A stretch of 22,186 nt of DNA from Syntrophaceae bacterium UBA1163. Its GTDB lineage: Bacteria; Desulfobacterota; BSN033; UBA1163. The stretch lies in the NCBI GenBank assembly GCA_002311635.1, contig DBZJ01000159.1:1-22186 (forward strand), written 5' to 3'. Under the pieces are notes generated by a model. That model saw only the letters and a program-made list of their open reading frames with translations. It ran no database searches and had not been told where the DNA came from. The position numbers and the translations under genes were made by a program. Positions 1 through 7,117 of this stretch are shown piece after piece. Each line of letters begins with the position of its first letter. Position 1 is the first letter of the stretch.

Positions 1-293
1 CAACTAAATTTAGCACACTCTCTGTAGTACGTCTGTCTTTTGACAAGGCCTTCCAAGGTATACTTCGTGACATTTCCGACGTCAATTCCGGGGCCGTATT
101 TCCCGGGAGTCGTTCCGTAATAGACCTTGTATCCTGCGATGCCAGGTTCTTTGTTCGCATCCCAGGACAATTTTATCTTCCCCATCCCTTGGCCTGGACT
201 AAAACCGCCTCCGCTACATCCTACCGATCCAAATGCGATAAGAACATGTATGATGACGAGAAAACGGATGAACTTGTGTCTGCATGGAAGCAT
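1..293 (-). CDS. Fibronectin III domain lipoprotein, partial (runs off left edge)
   Basis: This reading frame is open from an ATG at 293 to the window edge (97 codons). The N-terminus has basic residues, a hydrophobic stretch and a cysteine in the context FGSVGC at about residue 26, which fits a lipoprotein signal peptide with an imperfect lipobox. After a Gly/Ser linker, residues about 38-90 form the start of a fibronectin type III domain, with the family hallmarks LSWDAN, PGIAGYKVYYGTTPGKYG and TYTLEGL-type spacing ending in TYY. The sequence after TYY (RECAKFS) does not look like the usual FAVTAYD strand, so a frameshift or a contig end near the edge is possible. The gene begins 26 bp after the acyl-CoA dehydrogenase stop and could share its transcript. 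A weak GAGGAAAG ribosome site lies upstream. Function beyond cell-envelope attachment and binding is unknown. Confidence 0.7.
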   Translation of the reverse strand, partial: MLPCRHKFIRFLVIIHVLIAFGSVGCSGGGFSPGQGMGKIKLSWDANKEPGIAGYKVYYGTTPGKYGPGIDVGNVTKYTLEGLVKRQTYYRECAKFS

Positions 294-319
294 GGACGCA
301 CCGTCACTTTCCTCTGCAC

Positions 320-1459
320 TTATGCCTTCAAAAAGCTATTGGCAATAATTAATTTTTGAATCTCGGATGTTCCTTCATAAATCCTGAGAGCCCTGATTTC
401 GCGATAAAGGCGCTCCACCAGAGATCCCTGTATCACCCCGATACCGCCATGGATTTGGAGCCCCTGGTCCACGACGTGAAATCCGATTTCCGTGGCATAA
501 AATTTTGCCATGGAGGCGAATCTGGGGACGTTAGAATCCCCTCTATCTTTCGCGATAGCCGCCCGGTAGACGAGTGCCCTGGCTGCATCCAATTCCGTCG
601 CCATTTCTGCCAATTTGAGTTGTATTGCCTGAAACTTGGCAATGGAACTTCCAAATTGCACCCTCTTTTTCGAATAGTTTAGGGCCGCTTCAAATGCGGC
701 CTGACCAATACCCACCGCTGCTGCGCCTACGGACATGCGAAATACATCCAGGGTCTTCATCGCAATCTTGAACCCTTCACCCACTTTGCCCAAGAGGTTT
801 TTTCTCGGCACGAAGCAATGATTGAACTCCAGTTCCACAAGATCGTGCGGGGCCATTGCCCTGAGTCTCTTAGCGACCACAAAACCCGGCATTCCTTTCT
901 CCAAAACAAAAGCCGACATTGCCTTCGGATTTCCATCGAGGGGCGTCTTAGCAAAAGCAACCAGGATATCTGCCGCATACCCGTTGGAGATGAATCTCTT
1001 CGACCCATTAAGGACAAATCCCTCTGCCTCTTCTTTTGCTAGACTCCTCATCCCGTTCACGTCGCTTCCCGCCTCCGGCTCGGTGAGGGCGTAGGTGGTG
1101 AGCCATTCCCCGGATCCTATCTTGGATAAAAACTTTTCTTTTTGATCTCTGTTACCGGCCAGAAATATCGGATAACTACCCAATCCTTGCATCGCCAGCG
1201 TCACGTCGGCGGGACAGTAGACACCGGCCAACTCCTCCCTGGCCAGGCATATGGGTAACGCCTTGGCACCCCTTCCCCCAAGATCTTCAGGAAGGAAGAG
1301 TTGGAAAAATCCGGCCTTGGCCATGGCGGCCACTAATTCTTTCGGAATATCATCCGTTTCGCCGTATTTTTCAGCGATCGGGATCACTTTCTCTCTTGCG
1401 AACTTTCGGCAATATTCCTTAAAATCCTTCTCTTGAGCGGATAACATCAGATCCATCAT
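320..1459 (-). CDS. Acyl-CoA dehydrogenase
   Basis: FAD-dependent acyl-CoA dehydrogenase, which makes the alpha,beta double bond in acyl-CoA and passes electrons to ETF. About 379 residues, the usual length. The first family signature YALTEPEAGSDV lies at residues about 123-134, and the C-terminal signature QIHGGIGVIQG is followed by IYEGTSEIQ. The Glu of that last motif (about residue 362) is at the position of the catalytic base of short/medium-chain enzymes. I start at 1459 because AGGAG sits 5 nt before an ATGATG there; the frame opens 8 codons earlier at an ATG (1483) without a ribosome site. A sigma-70 promoter lies about 90 bp upstream, and the FN3 lipoprotein gene follows at 26 bp. 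Substrate chain length cannot be read from the sequence. The unit may serve beta-oxidation or aromatic/branched acid breakdown; no other pathway gene is present. Confidence 0.93.
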   Translation of the reverse strand: MMDLMLSAQEKDFKEYCRKFAREKVIPIAEKYGETDDIPKELVAAMAKAGFFQLFLPEDLGGRGAKALPICLAREELAGVYCPADVTLAMQGLGSYPIFLAGNRDQKEKFLSKIGSGEWLTTYALTEPEAGSDVNGMRSLAKEEAEGFVLNGSKRFISNGYAADILVAFAKTPLDGNPKAMSAFVLEKGMPGFVVAKRLRAMAPHDLVELEFNHCFVPRKNLLGKVGEGFKIAMKTLDVFRMSVGAAAVGIGQAAFEAALNYSKKRVQFGSSIAKFQAIQLKLAEMATELDAARALVYRAAIAKDRGDSNVPRFASMAKFYATEIGFHVVDQGLQIHGGIGVIQGSLVERLYREIRALRIYEGTSEIQKLIIANSFLKA

Positions 1460-1546
1460 CTGTTCTCCTGTTGGTTCGTTCATTCTTTTGAAAGTTCTTT
1501 TTTCATCATACCCGAGTATTCAGCCATTTTCCACCATTTCTGATTG

Positions 1547-1575
1547 CTTATAAATGAAACACCTACAACAGTCAA
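1547..1575 (-). promoter_or_regulatory. Sigma-70-type promoter of the acyl-CoA dehydrogenase unit
   Basis: Read on the minus strand, TTGACT (1575-1570) and TATAAG (1552-1547) are separated by exactly 17 bp. Each hexamer matches its consensus at 5 of 6 positions. Transcription would start near 1540, giving a leader of about 80 nt before the SD-supported start at 1459. Confidence 0.6.
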
Positions 1576-1692
1576 GTTAAAATAGCGAAACCTCATGTCA
1601 AACTGCATCAACAGGCCCGCATGAGACTAAAGTTCCGATCCTTTCTTAGAATCAAAGACTCCAGTTGATCATAATAATTGGGCATATTTTTG

Positions 1693-1722
1693 TTGACTTT
1701 TAGTAAAATAATCAAATAATAT
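1693..1722 (+). promoter_or_regulatory. Possible sigma-70 promoter for the Nramp-like gene
   Basis: TTGACT (1693-1698) and TAATAT (1717-1722) are separated by 18 bp. The -35 is good and the -10 moderate (4 of 6). It would transcribe through both palindromic elements (1836-2024) into the transporter gene about 330 bp downstream. No better promoter was seen between the elements and the gene, so this is only a candidate. Confidence 0.3.
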
Positions 1723-1835
1723 CTCGACAACCATAGAAAAGCAGGTAGCTCTCTCTTCGAGTTAAGGGATGCGGTTTCGTACATCGCCTTCAACATGGAG
1801 GAGGGATGAATTTCTCCGGTTGGCTTTACTATGGA

Positions 1836-1920
1836 TACCAAAGAGGGGGAGTTCCTCCCTTTCGTAAAGGGAGGGTAGGAGGGATTTGGTCTCCAACGTC
1901 CATACAATTATCGACTGATT
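1836..1920 (-). repeat. Diverged copy of palindromic element family B (B3)
   Basis: The reverse complement of this stretch aligns with the left half of the elements at 6210 and 10041. Shared parts are the end ATTAATCAGTC.ATAAT, the block AAATCCCTCC.ACCCTCCC, the palindrome CCCTCCC...GGGAGG and CCCTCTTTGG. The other half is missing or unrecognisable. Its end fuses with the terminal repeat of element A1 (the bases TTAATAC are shared). Confidence 0.55.
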
Positions 1921-2024
1921 AATACAAACGCGTTAAATGATTTTACATGTAGCGCAGGGCTTTAGCCTTGCTTAAAGCACCCCTAAAGGGTTGCCCTACA
2001 AAGCATTTAATGCGTTTGTATTAG
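1919..2024. repeat. Palindromic element family A, copy A1
   Basis: About 106 bp bounded by inverted repeats of 21 bp (1919-1939 and 2004-2024, 19 of 21 matching; core AATACAAACGC). The same ends bound a second copy at 6938-7063 with a different interior. The A1 interior is itself partly palindromic (TGTAG...CTACA, CAGGGC...GCCC, CCCTAAAGGG). No target-site duplication is visible. It ends 27 bp before the transporter start codon. Confidence 0.75.
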
Positions 2025-2051
2025 TAATGGGGAAGAGAAGGGAGGGGGGCC

Positions 2052-3548
2052 ATGAATGAAGTCAGACAGCTGAAAACGTTTCCCGGAGGTTACGGACCTC
2101 CTTTTGAAGTCACGGATCTCCCGGAGCCCCCGGTCCATCTGGCTCCAAGGAAACTTTTAGCCATCCTCGGGCCGGCCGTCATTGCCCTCGGCGGGACCAT
2201 TGGTGGCGGTGAGTGGCTTGTTGGTCCTTCGCTCTTCGTAAAATGGGGTATCGCCCTCCTCTGGATTACCACATGTTCTTCCACGCTCCAGGTTTTCCTC
2301 AATCTTGAGATGATTCGTTACACTCTCTATGCGGGAGAGCCGATCACCGTCGGTTTTATGAGGCTCTGGCCTGGCAAGGCATTCTGGGGTTGGTTCTACA
2401 CCGTCATTGGATTCTTGGAGCGAGCCATGCCGGGATGGGCCATGGGTGCCGCGACAGCCTTAGCTGCCGCTCAATTAGGTAGGGTCCCAGGAGGTTCGGA
2501 TAAAGGGATGGTCGTCATCTGGACTTATATCCTGTTTACCTCCTGTGTCGTCCTTGTCTTTTTGGGGCGAAAGATGGAACGGACCCTCGAGTGGGCAAAC
2601 TGGCTTATGATGTTCGTCGTCCTCGGCGGGCTTCTACTACTGGATATCTATGTTGTTCCGGTTTCTGTCTGGTGGGAAGGGCTTAAAGGGTTTGTCAGCT
2701 TCGGGTACATCCCAAAGGGTGTCGATGTGCTCCTCCTGGGTGCGCTCGTTGGTTATTCGGCCTATGGTGGGTTTGGTAACAGCGCCATAACGAACTGGTA
2801 CCGGGACAAGGGCTATGGCATGGGGCAAAAAATTGGGTATATCCCGGCTGCCATTGGCGGTAAGGTTGTTCACGTCTCGCCCGCTGGAAAGGTTCCCATG
2901 CCCACGGAAAAGAACCTATACAGCTGGAAAGGCTGGTGGAAGCTCGTGGATATCGGCCAGTTTGGCGTTTTCTGGTTTGGGGCGATGGCAGGGATGTTTC
3001 TTCCGGGTATTCTTTATGTGGGTGTGCTTCCTCGGGGAACGACCCTTCCAAGCTGGGGGATCGCTGCCTCTTCTGCGGGCGGACTTATCCCGAAGATGGG
3101 CAATGTTGGCTGGTTCCTTGCTCTTTTCTTCGGATTCTGGATTCTCTATTCAACAACCATTAGTAATGTGGACCTTGTGGCTCGGCAGGGCACAGACATG
3201 GTGTGGTTTGCATCAGAGCGAGTCAGAAAATGGGCGAAAGCGGACATTCGACGGATCTACTATTTCTTCCTGGCTGTGTTCATGGTCTGGGGCTGCCTTT
3301 TCGTGAATATCGCGGTTCCGCTCGTCGTCCTCGCCATCAGCGCCAATATTGCCAATCTTACGATTGCCGTCTCAGCCATCCTGACCATTCGGTTGAATCG
3401 GAAGTTCCTCCCGAAGGAGTACCGACCGTCGTGGTGGAGGGAGGCGATCCTTATCTTCAACTTACTCTTCTTTGGATTCTTCTTTGCCGCCTTCGTTGTT
3501 TTGGTGATGATGCCAAAAATCTTGCAAGTGTGGACGAGGAGCGGTTAG
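2052..3548 (+). CDS. Nramp-like (divergent) integral membrane transporter
   Basis: A 498-aa polytopic protein with about 10-12 hydrophobic segments. It resembles the divergent Nramp-like proteins of the APC/LeuT fold, usually annotated as Nramp-family divalent metal transporters. The first membrane segment carries GGTIGGGEWLVGP (residues 47-59), where classical Nramp has DPGN. The sixth carries GYSAYGGFGNSAITNW (234-249), where classical members have the metal-binding Met of MPH. The canonical Asp, Asn and Met ligands are therefore not visible, so substrate and coupling ion are unknown. The ATG has a strong purine-rich ribosome site (GGGAGGGG). It is transcribed alone, between palindromic element A1 and the hairpin cluster at 3560. 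Family assignment is from overall pattern recognition; transport function is inferred. Confidence 0.75.
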   Translation: MNEVRQLKTFPGGYGPPFEVTDLPEPPVHLAPRKLLAILGPAVIALGGTIGGGEWLVGPSLFVKWGIALLWITTCSSTLQVFLNLEMIRYTLYAGEPITVGFMRLWPGKAFWGWFYTVIGFLERAMPGWAMGAATALAAAQLGRVPGGSDKGMVVIWTYILFTSCVVLVFLGRKMERTLEWANWLMMFVVLGGLLLLDIYVVPVSVWWEGLKGFVSFGYIPKGVDVLLLGALVGYSAYGGFGNSAITNWYRDKGYGMGQKIGYIPAAIGGKVVHVSPAGKVPMPTEKNLYSWKGWWKLVDIGQFGVFWFGAMAGMFLPGILYVGVLPRGTTLPSWGIAASSAGGLIPKMGNVGWFLALFFGFWILYSTTISNVDLVARQGTDMVWFASERVRKWAKADIRRIYYFFLAVFMVWGCLFVNIAVPLVVLAISANIANLTIAVSAILTIRLNRKFLPKEYRPSWWREAILIFNLLFFGFFFAAFVVLVMMPKILQVWTRSG

Positions 3549-3559
3549 ACAACGAATCC

Positions 3560-3735
3560 CCATCCCCCTCCCGACCTCCCCCTTGAAAGGGGAGGAATGC
3601 AGGGCTTTTCTTCCCCTTCATGGGGAGGAATGTATGACTTTCCCTCCCCTTCAGGGGGAGGGGAAGCCCTGAACCATGTTAGGTTCAGGACAGTCATGCA
3701 CCCTACGTGGTGCATGGGGTGGGGGTGGGGTTAAT
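3560..3735. terminator. Cluster of five hairpins between convergent genes (bidirectional terminator or repeat element)
   Basis: Five perfect or near-perfect hairpins follow one another: 3575-3595 (CCTCCCC/GGGGAGG), 3613-3625 (CCCC/GGGG), 3642-3663 (CCCTCCCC/GGGGAGGG), 3669-3688 (CTGAACC/GGTTCAG) and 3695-3716 (CATGCACC/GGTGCATG). Longer-range pairs also exist: CAGGGCTT at 3600 with AAGCCCTG at 3664, and TGTATGACT at 3631 with AGTCATGCA at 3692. C-rich and G-rich outer arms lie near 3558-3572 and 3715-3730. There is no long T-run, so termination in both directions is inferred from position between two convergent units. Confidence 0.5.
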
Positions 3736-3746
3736 CAGAGCTCTAT

Positions 3747-4364
3747 TCAATCATGGAGGTTACTTTTATGGCGATCTCTTAGATCTTGAATCGTATCAAT
3801 GTCCCTCAGCGTTTTGAGGGTATGAACCGTCAGACCTTCATCTTCTAAAACTTTCATCGTTTCTCCAAAAACGCGCTCCGTACTCCAAGGGATTTTCTTA
3901 AACGCCCGGGGGGAGAATTTCTTGTCTCGAAAACCGATGAGATAATACCCGCCGTCCAAGGAAGGACCGATCACCGCATCCTTCTTTTCGAGCGAAATGA
4001 AAGCTTCTTCGATGAACTCCAACGGCAGACTCGGAATGTCGCTTCCGATGAGGACGACTCTTTTGAAGTTCATGGCAAGGGCCTCTATGAAGCCGTTCTT
4101 CATCCTCTCGCCCAAATTCTCTCCTTGTTGCGGCATATAGAGATAGTCCTGGCCCAGCCACGTCCTGAAACCTTCGAATGCGTCCACCGGGTAAACGCAT
4201 AAATAGAAGAGGAAGGTTCCTTTATTCAAGGTGGACAGCATTTCAAGCAGAAAGCGCTTGTAGAGCCTCACTGCCGCCTCGTCACCGATCGCGGAAGCAA
4301 GTCTTGTTTTGACCTGCCCCTTTTGTGGATTTTTTATAAAGAAGAGCAGGCACCGATCATCCAA
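3747..4364 (-). CDS. TIGR04282-type (arsenosugar-biosynthesis-like) glycosyltransferase
   Basis: A cytoplasmic nucleotide-sugar transferase-fold protein of the TIGR04282/DUF2064 group. Visible motifs are KNPQKGQVKTRL (residues 11-22, nucleotide-binding start), GSDIPSLP (107-114) and GPSLDGGYYLIG (133-144), all diagnostic. I chose a TTG start at 4364 because AAGGAGA lies 6-7 nt upstream and the protein then begins where the family normally begins (205 aa). The frame also opens at a GTG (4415) that overlaps the desaturase stop by 11 bp but has no ribosome site. It is last in a three-gene minus-strand operon with a TIGR04283-type transferase. These two families are named for their association with arsenosugar synthesis, but no ArsM or radical SAM ArsS gene is visible here, so the true product is uncertain. 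Confidence 0.85.
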   Translation of the reverse strand: MDDRCLLFFIKNPQKGQVKTRLASAIGDEAAVRLYKRFLLEMLSTLNKGTFLFYLCVYPVDAFEGFRTWLGQDYLYMPQQGENLGERMKNGFIEALAMNFKRVVLIGSDIPSLPLEFIEEAFISLEKKDAVIGPSLDGGYYLIGFRDKKFSPRAFKKIPWSTERVFGETMKVLEDEGLTVHTLKTLRDIDTIQDLRDRHKSNLHD

Positions 4365-4404
4365 TAGATTTCTCCTTATCACACTGCTTCCGTATTTAAA
4401 CCCC

Positions 4405-5250
4405 TCACTCGACACCCGGACTTCGGGTCATTGGGTACTTCCCCAGCTTACCGATGAATGGCAAGGCCAATAACCATGCCAATGTTAACCTTCGGGAATC
4501 TTTGTATTGATCGAGACCGATGGTCATTTCCAAGTGTCCTTTTGCAGGCTGGCTCCGATAGGTTCCAAAAAGCCTGTCCCACCATGGAAAGTTGAAGCCG
4601 AGGTTGCTGTTTGTCTCCCACCGGATCGTTGAATGATGGACACGGTGCATCTCCGGCGTCACCACGAACAGGCGAAGAAAGGAATCGATTTGTTGAGGAT
4701 ACCGGACATTTCCATGGTTAAACATAGAGGTCCCGTTCAGAATAATTTCAAAAAGCAAAACGGCCACGGCAGGGGCTCCGATCAAGATGACAACGATCAT
4801 TTTGATACCCAGGGAGAGGAGGATCTCTATCGGGTGGAAGCGAACGCCTGTGGTGACGTCGATGTCCATATCGGAATGGTGGACCATATGGAGCCGCCAG
4901 AGCAGGGGGGCGGAGTGGAACATGACATGCTGAAGATAGATGGCAAGGTCAAGGATCAATACACTGAAAACGATGCTTGGCAGGTAAGACAGCCCCGCTT
5001 GATTGAACAGGCCCCACCCCTTTCGTTGAGTCAGAAGAGCGACGCCCACTAATGCCGCAGGAAAAGCCAAACGTACGATAATAGAGTCTATGATCACCAG
5101 GCCGAGATTGCTGATCCAGCGCACTATCTTTGATGCCGTTAAGGGACGGCGGGGAAAAATGAGTTCCCAAAGAAACATGATCATGAGGATACCGAAGAAA
5201 AAGCCAAGTCTGATCAGTGTTTCGCTTCTGTTGATTACGGGATCCAACAT
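4405..5250 (-). CDS. Fatty acid hydroxylase / sterol desaturase superfamily membrane protein
   Basis: A 281-aa integral membrane di-iron oxygenase-type protein. Hydrophobic segments lie at about 12-30, 45-72, 90-107 and 145-172. The histidine boxes expected of the superfamily are all present: HVMFH (108-112), HMVHH (121-125), RFHP (137-140), FNHG (177-180) and HRVHH (202-206), followed by the family-typical NFPWWDRLFGTY near 220-231. Known members hydroxylate or desaturate lipids such as sterols, fatty acids and carotenoids using O2; the substrate here cannot be read. Its ATG overlaps the stop of the upstream glycosyltransferase by one base (TAATG), indicating translational coupling, and AAGGAGG lies about 11 nt upstream. 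Placed between two glycosyltransferases, it may act on a glycolipid or lipid acceptor (inference). Confidence 0.88.
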   Translation of the reverse strand: MLDPVINRSETLIRLGFFFGILMIMFLWELIFPRRPLTASKIVRWISNLGLVIIDSIIVRLAFPAALVGVALLTQRKGWGLFNQAGLSYLPSIVFSVLILDLAIYLQHVMFHSAPLLWRLHMVHHSDMDIDVTTGVRFHPIEILLSLGIKMIVVILIGAPAVAVLLFEIILNGTSMFNHGNVRYPQQIDSFLRLFVVTPEMHRVHHSTIRWETNSNLGFNFPWWDRLFGTYRSQPAKGHLEMTIGLDQYKDSRRLTLAWLLALPFIGKLGKYPMTRSPGVE

Positions 5251-5969
5251 TAAACCTCAGTCCTCCTTCCAGGGTAGTTATCCTTATAAAAGGTTGCCAG
5301 TTGATCGGGTGAAATGCCAAGCAGATAAAGGATTCGTAGCACCCAATCTCTGACGGTGCAATAAATCACTCCCTCTTTCTCCCATCTTCTTGGAGAGGTC
5401 ATGACCCGGTCATAGAAGATCCGTATCTTTTTTCGGGATTTCTTGATGCGTCTCATCAATTCGACATCTTCCATTAGGGGAATCTCTTTATAACCGCCCA
5501 CTCGGTCAAAATATTCTTTTCGGATAAAGATGGCCTGGTCTCCAAAAGGGATCCTGCTCAAACGAGAACGCAAAGAGGATAGGGTCCCGATCGCCTTATA
5601 GATGAACTTATCCGATTTTATGCCCAGGTCAAAGGCTCCTCCCACATAGTCGGTTCGCTCCATGAGGGAATGGATCTTTCCAAGGGCCCGGACAGGCAAT
5701 TCTGTGTCAGCATGAAGAAAGATCAGAATCTCTCCTTTGGCGATAAAAGCCCCTGCGTTCATCTGTATTGCACGGCCCTTTTCAGAGGAGATTTTAACGA
5801 CCTGGTTACTATGGATAGCCCTCAACGTATCCCTTTCCTGAGATCCGTCCACGACGATGATCTCAGTAGTTTTATCAGAATCTAAATCATTTAGAGACTC
5901 GACCAGGCCGTTGATCCTTTCACCCTCATGGAATACGGGTACGATGATTGAAAATTCAATAGAATTCAA
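5250..5969 (-). CDS. TIGR04283-type family 2 glycosyltransferase
   Basis: A 239-aa GT-A fold transferase. The order of motifs is FSIIVPVFHEG at the N-terminus, VVDGS (39-43), KGRAIQMNAGA (64-74, characteristic of TIGR04283), the metal/nucleotide site HADTELP (86-92), PFGDQAIFIRKEYF (141-154) and IPLMEDVEL (163-171). The start is a TTG preceded by AGGAGAAAAGGA; no ATG or GTG fits better. It is the first gene of the three-gene operon and overlaps the desaturase-like gene by one base. Family members are described as arsenosugar-biosynthesis transferases from genome context. With a lipid-modifying enzyme between the two transferases, a glycolipid product is equally plausible. Confidence 0.87.
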   Translation of the reverse strand: MNSIEFSIIVPVFHEGERINGLVESLNDLDSDKTTEIIVVDGSQERDTLRAIHSNQVVKISSEKGRAIQMNAGAFIAKGEILIFLHADTELPVRALGKIHSLMERTDYVGGAFDLGIKSDKFIYKAIGTLSSLRSRLSRIPFGDQAIFIRKEYFDRVGGYKEIPLMEDVELMRRIKKSRKKIRIFYDRVMTSPRRWEKEGVIYCTVRDWVLRILYLLGISPDQLATFYKDNYPGRRTEV

Positions 5970-6028
5970 AAATCCTTTTCTCCTAACTGAAGGTATTCCG
6001 TTTAGGGAATGCGAGCTCTATAAAAGAT

Positions 6029-6057
6029 AGATTAAGGTTTCACCTTCTTCCCGTCAA
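6029..6057 (-). promoter_or_regulatory. Possible promoter of the glycosyltransferase/desaturase operon
   Basis: On the minus strand, TTGACG (6057-6052) is followed after 17 bp by TAATCT (6034-6029). The -35 is good, the -10 poor (3 of 6). It lies 60-90 bp upstream of the first gene of the operon, the expected place. Confidence 0.33.
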
Positions 6058-6209
6058 GACTTTTTTGCCTCTTGTAGATGCGACATGACAACATCCGATT
6101 TCCACCCATTCGGCGGCTCGAAGCTCCGCCTTTTGAAGCGGAGTAAAAAAGCGCCGCTCAGGAAGGACCCTAAGCCCCTCTTGTAATCGAGTTTTTAAAT
6201 GTTTCTGTT

Positions 6210-6361
6210 TTACTAATCAGTCCATAATAATAACGGCATTGATTGACAAAATCCCTCCCACCCTCCCTTTTCCAAAGGGAGGAGTTACCCCCTCTTTGGC
6301 AAAGAGGGGCTAGGGGAGATTTTCAGAACTGATGTCTTTCCAATTATGGACTCCTTAGTAA
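6210..6361 (+). repeat. Palindromic element family B, copy B1
   Basis: About 152 bp with related ends TTACTAATCAGTCCATAAT (left) and ATTATGGACTCCTTAGTAA (right). The interior holds two perfect palindromes, CCCTCCCTTTTCCAAAGGG and CCCTCTTTGGCAAAGAGGG. A near-identical copy in the same orientation lies at 10041-10215, and a degraded one at 1836-1920. Confidence 0.8.
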
Positions 6362-6937
6362 TGCAATATTTCAAATCGAAATCAATAAGGAGTAGGAAAA
6401 GTTTTTCACACTTCTTTATGAAATAATTCGGGACTTTTGTGAAAAACTCTTCCGCTTTTAGTTTCCGTCTAAAATTAGGATTTCTGAAATGTTTCGGTTT
6501 GTTGCGATCTTACAGAACCTGACTCTATTTGGCACGAATATTGAACCGAATACAACCGGGTAGGCTTCTTTAATCGGCCCTATCACATAATTGGGTTGTT
6601 GCCAAAGACCCGAAACATCCACGCAGAACTTTAATCCCGTGAATTTTCTTGCCGACTGGCACGTTGACCCGGGTAACAGCAAAAGAGAGAACCAAATCAC
6701 CCTCTGTAAAAAAGAGGTGTCTAAATATCTCCAATGGAGAAATACGTATTTTCGGCCGAAGAGGAGTTTATTCCCTCTGACAAAATAGCTGCGCCAACCT
6801 ATGTTTTGAATTTAACTGCTAAAATTATCACAATCATTTTATGTCTCTTCTCCGAACCATTTGATCGGGAATGGAGCCTCCAGGGTCTATAAAACACTTA
6901 GAGGTACATAGTGAAACAGCGTAAGGGTTAAACTGTT
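6362..6937. other. Noncoding stretch with one inverted repeat
   Basis: No convincing gene is seen here. A 16-bp inverted repeat (6395-6410 and 6438-6453, 15 of 16 matching, core AGTTTTTCACA, 27-bp loop) is the only clear structure. Short frames on both strands (about 6458-6790) have no ribosome sites and no recognisable domain. Confidence 0.4.
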
Positions 6938-7063
6938 CTAATACAAACGCATTAAATATTTTGACACGGAGGCCCCCTCAGCCTCCCCTCTCCCCGCTGG
7001 GGAGAGGGATGGGGTGAGGGGCAATTCAATGAAATGTAATAATATTTAATGCGTTTGTATTAG
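6938..7063. repeat. Palindromic element family A, copy A2 (perfect 23-bp terminal inverted repeat)
   Basis: A 126-bp element whose ends (6938-6960 and 7041-7063) are exact reverse complements over 23 bp, beginning CTAATACAAACGC. The interior contains the GC-rich palindrome CTCTCCCC.GCT.GGGGAGAG and differs entirely from the interior of A1. No flanking target duplication is seen. It ends 54 bp before the start of the large secreted protein gene. Confidence 0.82.
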
Positions 7064-7117
7064 CATAAAAATTGTCTGAATTAAAAAAAGTAAAGCAGCG
7101 GGTTCACACCATATTTT

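Noticed and set aside
1608..1907. Minus-strand open frame of 99 codons
   Set aside because: It runs through palindromic element B3 (its first part, PPFTKGRNSPS, is translated repeat) and lacks a ribosome site and domain.
6458..6700. Minus-strand open frame (80 codons, GTG start) with a hydrophobic beginning
   Set aside because: No properly spaced ribosome site and no domain I recognise. A neighbouring frame reads similarly protein-like (VTRVNVPVGKKIHGIKV) but is broken, so at best this is a gene remnant.
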